Shown in pieces: positions 5,985 to 8,592 of a DNA stretch of 8,592 nt. Position 1 is the first letter of the stretch. Every line of letters begins with the position of its first letter. The stretch is taken from positions 1-8,592 of the forward strand of contig DATHTO010000064.1 in NCBI GenBank assembly GCA_035463115.1, given 5' to 3'. The stretch is from BPGL01 sp035463115 (GTDB lineage Bacteria; Actinomycetota; UBA4738; HRBIN12). The position numbers were made by a program, and so were the translations under genes. The notes beneath the pieces were generated by a model, which worked only from the letters and a program-made list of their open reading frames with translations, did no database searches and was not told where the DNA came from.

Positions 5985-7109
5985 TCACAGCGGGAGCGTC
6001 CCCGGCGCGGTCGCGCCCAGATGCCGGTACGCCCGGTCGCTCGCGACCCGCCCACGGGGCGTCCGCTGGAGGAAGCCGAGCTGCAACAGGTACGGCTCGA
6101 CGACGTCCTCGACCGTGTCGGGTTCCTCGCCCACGGCGGCCGCGAGCGTCGACAGCCCGACGGGGCCACCACCGAACCGTTCGATCAGCGTCCTCAGGAT
6201 CGCGTGGTCGAGGCGGTCGAGCCCTTCGTCGTCGACCTCGAACAGCTCGAGTCCCTCGCGCGCCACGGGGCCGACGATCGCGCCGTCGTGGCGGACCTGC
6301 ACGAAGTCCCGCACACGGCGGAGCAACCGGTTCGCGATCCTGGGCGTGCCTCGGGACCGCCGGGCGATCTCGCTGGCGCCCTCGTCGTCGATCGAGAGTC
6401 CCAGGATGCCCGCGGAACGGCGGACGATGCGCGCGAGCTCGACCGGACCGTAGTAGTCGAGCCGCGGCGAGAACCCGAAGCGCTCCCGCAGCGGAAGGGT
6501 GATCCTGCCCGGGCGAGTGGTCGCGGCGATCATCGTGAACCGCGGAAGCTCGAGCCGGATGCTCCGCGCGGTGGGGCCCTTCCCCAGCACCACGTCGAGG
6601 TTGAAGTCCTCGAGCGCCGGATACAGCACCTCCTCGACGGCTCGTGGCATGCGGTGGACCTCGTCGACGAACAGCACGTCGCCGTCGCCGAGGTTCGTGA
6701 GGATCGCCGCGAGGTCGCTCGGCCGCTCGAGGGCCGGCCCGCTGGTCGGCTGGAACCCTGCCGCCATCTCGATCGCGACGATCTGCGCGAGCGTCGTCTT
6801 GCCGAGTCCGGGCGGACCCGAGAGCAGGAGGTGGTCGACGGGTTCGCCGCGCTGCTTCGCGCCGTCGAGGAGGAGGGAGAGCTGCTCCTTCACCCGCTCC
6901 TGACCGACGAAGTCGTCGAGCGATCGGGGCCGCAGAGCGACGTCGAACTCCCGATCCTCGGGATCACGGGCCGCCGCGTCGATCACGCGGCCATCGGCGT
7001 CGTCGCGTTGCGCTGGGACGTCGTCGCCGACCGGCCCCGCGTCGCGGTCGACGCCGAGATCGACCACGTCGTCGTCCGCCACCCTGCGATCGTCGGCCAC
7101 GTCGCTCAT
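5985..7109 (-). CDS. ruvB: Holliday junction branch-migration ATPase RuvB
   Basis: AAA+ hexameric motor that, loaded by RuvA, drives branch migration of Holliday junctions. In its 374 residues: ALRPRSLDDFVGQ (58-70), Walker A GPPGLGKTT (98-106), TSGPALERPSDLAA (122-135), Walker B VLFVDEVHR (145-153, Val where DEIH is usual), sensor 1 region AATTRPGRIT (195-204, usually GATTRAG or similar), arginine finger in PLRERFG (206-212), sensor 2 RGTPRIANRLLRRVRD (253-268), and the C-terminal winged helix with GFLQRTPRGR (345-354). The first ~50 residues are an Asp-rich extension absent from typical ~330-350-residue RuvB. The ATG overlaps the ruvA TGA by 4 bp, supporting this start despite a weak GGGA site. 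All catalytic residues look intact, so it should be functional. Confidence 0.97.
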   Translation of the reverse strand: MSDVADDRRVADDDVVDLGVDRDAGPVGDDVPAQRDDADGRVIDAAARDPEDREFDVALRPRSLDDFVGQERVKEQLSLLLDGAKQRGEPVDHLLLSGPPGLGKTTLAQIVAIEMAAGFQPTSGPALERPSDLAAILTNLGDGDVLFVDEVHRMPRAVEEVLYPALEDFNLDVVLGKGPTARSIRLELPRFTMIAATTRPGRITLPLRERFGFSPRLDYYGPVELARIVRRSAGILGLSIDDEGASEIARRSRGTPRIANRLLRRVRDFVQVRHDGAIVGPVAREGLELFEVDDEGLDRLDHAILRTLIERFGGGPVGLSTLAAAVGEEPDTVEDVVEPYLLQLGFLQRTPRGRVASDRAYRHLGATAPGTLPL

Positions 7110-7675
7110 CGTCCCACGCGCTGGAGGGCTTCGCGGAGGAGGTCCTCCACCTCTCGACCGTCGACCTCGATCCCGGTGAGGGCGTCGACGGCTTCCTGCG
7201 GCGTCAGGCCGAGCGACACGAGCGCGTCCCTGACGTCGACGAGTGGCCCGGTCGCGTCGATCGCGAGACCGTCGCCGCCGAGTCGGTCGCGGAGGTCCAC
7301 GACGACACGCTGCGCGAGCTTCTTGCCGACGCCCGGGGTCGCGGACAGCGCACCGACGTCGCCGTCGACGATCGCGCGCCGTAGGGCGTCGGTCGCGAGC
7401 GTCGACAGGAACGCGATCGCGACCTTCGGTCCGACGCCCGTGACGCCCGTCAGCAGGTCGAACAAGGCCCGTTGCTCGTGCGTCGCGAACCCGTAGAGCG
7501 TGATGCCGTCGTCGCGGACGACCATGCGCGTGTGCACGCGCGCCGACCGACCGACGGGCGGGAGGTCCGCCAGCACCGAGGTCGGAACGACGACGTCGTA
7601 CCCGACGCCGTGCACGACCAGCACGACGCGGTTCGCCGCCTTCTCGGCGACCTCACCGTCGAGGAACGAGATCAC
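7106..7675 (-). CDS. ruvA: Holliday junction DNA helicase subunit RuvA
   Basis: Tetrameric junction-binding protein that targets RuvB. 189 residues, normal length. Domain I (1-62) has VHGVGYDV (21-28) and RDDGITLYGF (54-63), where D55 and D56 align with the acidic pin residues E55/D56 of E. coli RuvA. Domain II has two helix-hairpin-helix motifs, GVTGVGPKVA (77-86) and ATPGVGKKLAQR (112-123). The C-terminal RuvB-binding domain III is at ~145-189. The GTG at 7675 is chosen because it gives the standard MI-x-x-L-x-G start and has GAGG (7680-7683) 4 nt upstream; the longer frame to 7810 overlaps ruvC and looks unlike RuvA. It lies 49 bp after ruvC, the gap being filled by an 18-codon mini-ORF. 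Confidence 0.96.
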   Translation of the reverse strand: MISFLDGEVAEKAANRVVLVVHGVGYDVVVPTSVLADLPPVGRSARVHTRMVVRDDGITLYGFATHEQRALFDLLTGVTGVGPKVAIAFLSTLATDALRRAIVDGDVGALSATPGVGKKLAQRVVVDLRDRLGGDGLAIDATGPLVDVRDALVSLGLTPQEAVDALTGIEVDGREVEDLLREALQRVGR

Positions 7676-7728
7676 CGCGCCTCGCTCCGGGTTCGTGCGC
7701 CGGCGTGCCGAGGCGCCGTCGCGGTCAT
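7672..7728 (-). CDS. Possible 18-codon mini-ORF bridging ruvC and ruvA
   Basis: ATG at 7728 overlaps the ruvC TGA (ATGA), and its own TGA at 7672-7674 overlaps the ruvA GTG start (GTGA). It encodes MTATAPRHAGARTRSEAR, a basic peptide like nothing I recognise. A G-rich run (GGGGG) lies just upstream. The arrangement could hand ribosomes from ruvC to ruvA by two termination-reinitiation steps. A chance occurrence in GC-rich DNA is also plausible. Confidence 0.3.
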   Translation of the reverse strand: MTATAPRHAGARTRSEAR

Positions 7729-8237
7729 GGTGCCCCCGCGCGGGCGGCGGCGGAACGGAACGCCGCTCCGACGAGGTGCGTGACGGCGACGGCGACCGCA
7801 TCGGCGGCATCCGGCTCGGACGGCACGTTCCGGAGGCCGTGGAGCCGCCGCAGCGCGTCGGCGACCTGCTCCTTCGTCGCGTCGCCGGCGCCGGTCACGG
7901 CGCTCTTCACCTCCGACGGCGAGTACTCCTGGACCTCGAGCCCCGCCTCGGCGCTCACGGCCATCAGCACACCGGTGGCCCGAGCGACCTGGAGGGCGCT
8001 CACCTGGTTCCGGTTCCACGCGACCCGTTCGATCGCGACCGATGCCGGGGCGAACCGGGCGATCGCGTCACGCATCCCGTTCGCGATGGTGCGCAGGCGT
8101 TCCGCGTCGGACGCGTCACTCGAGGTGTGGATCGTGCCGGCCCACGTGAGGTCCGTCCGGCGGTCGCGTCGGACGACGGCCGCCACGCCGCAGCGGGCGA
8201 CGCCCGGATCGACGCCGAGGACACACGTATCGAACAT
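7725..8237 (-). CDS. ruvC: Crossover junction endodeoxyribonuclease RuvC
   Basis: Dimeric resolvase that nicks Holliday junctions symmetrically. 170 residues, normal length. Catalytic acids are visible: D10 in LGVDPG, E70 in AIERV, D143 and D146 in PDAADAVAVAVTH; the conserved TGAGDATKEQV (115-125) also fits. One deviation: the position matching E. coli F69, a Phe in most RuvC (ERVF), is A73 here, followed by W74. The ATG at 8237 gives the standard N-terminus just before GVDPG; an in-frame extension to 8360 crosses the promoter and is rejected. There is no convincing ribosome binding site, and the promoter -10 ends 11 nt upstream, so a near-leaderless mRNA is predicted. First gene of the ruvCAB group. 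Confidence 0.95.
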   Translation of the reverse strand: MFDTCVLGVDPGVARCGVAAVVRRDRRTDLTWAGTIHTSSDASDAERLRTIANGMRDAIARFAPASVAIERVAWNRNQVSALQVARATGVLMAVSAEAGLEVQEYSPSEVKSAVTGAGDATKEQVADALRRLHGLRNVPSEPDAADAVAVAVTHLVGAAFRSAAARAGAP

Positions 8238-8248
8238 CCGTTCGCCGG

Positions 8249-8277
8249 AGTCTAGGGACGCGCACGACCCAGGGCAA
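8249..8277 (-). promoter_or_regulatory. Promoter of ruvCAB (TTGCCC - 17 bp - TAGACT)
   Basis: On the minus strand, TTGCCC (8272-8277) and TAGACT (8249-8254) are separated by exactly 17 bp, the vegetative sigma-factor spacing. The expected transcription start, about 7 nt past the -10, falls near 8242, only some 4-6 nt before the ruvC ATG at 8237. Leaderless or near-leaderless genes are common in actinobacteria. This is the best promoter in the window. Confidence 0.65.
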
Positions 8278-8340
8278 CGATGGTCCCCTCGTCGGCACTC
8301 TCCGCGCCGCGTCCGGACCGAGCGGACCCAGCGCTGCGGG

Positions 8341-8367
8341 CACGCGTGATGGTGGGGCACCCGCGTG
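8341..8367 (-). terminator. Interrupted inverted repeat downstream of the HNH gene
   Basis: Outer arms CACGCG (8341-8346) and CGCGTG (8362-8367), with an inner GGTG/CACC pair (8351-8354 and 8358-8361) and a 4-nt bulge. It lies 30 bp after the HNH stop and upstream of the ruvC promoter, so it could help end HNH transcription. There is no T-run and the fold is imperfect. Confidence 0.25.
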
Positions 8368-8403
8368 GAGTCAGCCGGTGGAGTCAGCCGGTGGAGTCAG
8401 CCG
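8365..8403. repeat. Three perfect tandem copies of a 13-bp unit
   Basis: GTGGAGTCAGCCG on the plus strand is repeated three times without a mismatch (8365-8377, 8378-8390, 8391-8403). The copy at 8391-8403 contains the HNH stop codon. Read on the minus strand each copy carries TGA, and because 13 is not a multiple of 3 the three TGAs fall in the three different frames. Confidence 0.9.
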
Positions 8404-8592
8404 GGGGTCGGCGCCCTCGGTCCGGCGCGATGGCGCTCCCCGTCGGCGGTGATCCACTCGACGTGGCCGTCGATCGGTGCGATCGCCCACCCGTGCTCGT
8501 GCACCAAGCGGTGATGGAACGAGCAGACCGTGACCAGGTTCTCGAGATCGGTCGACCCTCCTCGGGACCACCACCGGATGTGATGTGCCTGT
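8397..8592 (-). CDS. HNH endonuclease, C-terminal fragment (5' end outside window)
   Basis: Only the last 64 codons are in the window, entering at the right edge. The fragment opens with AHHIRWWSRGGSTDLENLV (residues 2-20), then VCSFHHRLVHEHGW (22-35). This is the HNH nuclease fold as found at the C-terminus of the large actinobacterial family that couples a DUF222-type N-terminal region to HNH; the DUF222 part cannot be seen. The HH pair, the central Asn (N18) and the terminal HH...H residues expected for metal binding and catalysis are present. The protein ends 29 residues after the motif in a Pro-rich tail, with the stop inside a 13-bp tandem repeat. Such genes are often multicopy and poorly characterised. 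It is not part of the usual ruvC neighbourhood. Confidence 0.85.
   Translation of the reverse strand, partial: QAHHIRWWSRGGSTDLENLVTVCSFHHRLVHEHGWAIAPIDGHVEWITADGERHRAGPRAPTPG

Noticed and set aside
4288..6453. Long plus-strand open frame opposite secD, the HD gene and yajC
   Set aside because: Same cause: low stop-codon density at ~70% G+C. The product is Ser/Arg/Thr-rich with no recognisable domain.
5220..7496. Long plus-strand open frame opposite yajC, ruvB and ruvA
   Set aside because: It is the antisense shadow of three unmistakable minus-strand genes; its Arg/Asp-rich translation resembles no family and such frames are expected in high-GC DNA.
7676..7810. 45-residue N-terminal extension of RuvA
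   Set aside because: It overlaps the ruvC coding end and is Pro/Arg/Ser-rich, whereas the GTG at 7675 gives the exact RuvA start aligned to E. coli.
8238..8360. 41-residue N-terminal extension of RuvC
   Set aside because: It would cross the promoter; RuvC starts almost directly at the GVDPG strand as it does from the ATG at 8237.
1..8592. CRISPR array, tRNA, rRNA, insertion sequence or defence system
   Set aside because: No spaced direct repeats, no tRNA-like cloverleaf, no transposase, and all intergenic gaps are under 160 bp. The only extra repeat is the 13-bp triplicate.

Overview
The window is about 70% G+C. Every gene I can support lies on the minus strand, so transcription runs from high to low coordinates. 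In that direction the order is: 3' end of an HNH nuclease gene, ruvC, ruvA, ruvB, yajC, an HD-domain phosphohydrolase gene, secD, secF, apt, and the 5' part of a rel (p)ppGpp synthetase/hydrolase gene that runs off the window. The backbone ruvC-ruvA-ruvB-yajC-secD-secF-apt-rel is the classical gene order of Actinomycetota (Mycobacterium and Streptomyces share it). Together with the high G+C, GTG starts and Pro/Thr/Ala-rich linkers, this points to an actinobacterial chromosome. The HD gene between yajC and secD, the HNH gene next to ruvC and the very long SecD suggest a lineage outside the well-studied classes, but that is inference.

Layout. 8397-8592: C-terminal end of an HNH nuclease, ending in three perfect 13-bp tandem repeats. 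8238-8396: intergenic, with a good promoter whose predicted transcript starts only a few bases before ruvC. 5985-8237: the Holliday-junction module ruvC, ruvA, ruvB, where ruvA and ruvB overlap by 4 bp and an 18-codon mini-ORF bridges ruvC and ruvA. 5871-5984: leader with a -10-like element and a 10-bp GC hairpin. 1483-5870: Sec accessory module yajC, HD, secD, secF, joined by 4-bp overlaps or a 16-bp gap. 959-1480: apt, 2 bp after secF with a strong ribosome binding site. 849-958: intergenic with a hairpin overlapping a -10-like element. 1-848: start of rel.

Functions. RuvA and RuvB branch-migrate Holliday junctions and RuvC cuts them. YajC and SecDF are membrane accessories of the SecYEG translocon, with SecDF using the proton motive force to assist late export. 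Apt salvages adenine to AMP. Rel makes and degrades (p)ppGpp. No intergenic stretch exceeds 160 bp, and I see no tRNA, rRNA, CRISPR array or insertion sequence.

The most unusual thing is SecD: a roughly 240-residue insertion in its extracytoplasmic P1 domain, built of about five degenerate repeats each carrying a cysteine pair. All 12 cysteines of the protein lie in this insertion and the segment just after it. Other points are a recurring TAGACT -10-like hexamer in all three intergenic gaps over 100 bp, a near-leaderless ruvC promoter, the mini-ORF between ruvC and ruvA, a Phe-to-Ala change beside the RuvC active site, and long low-complexity N-terminal extensions on Rel and RuvB.
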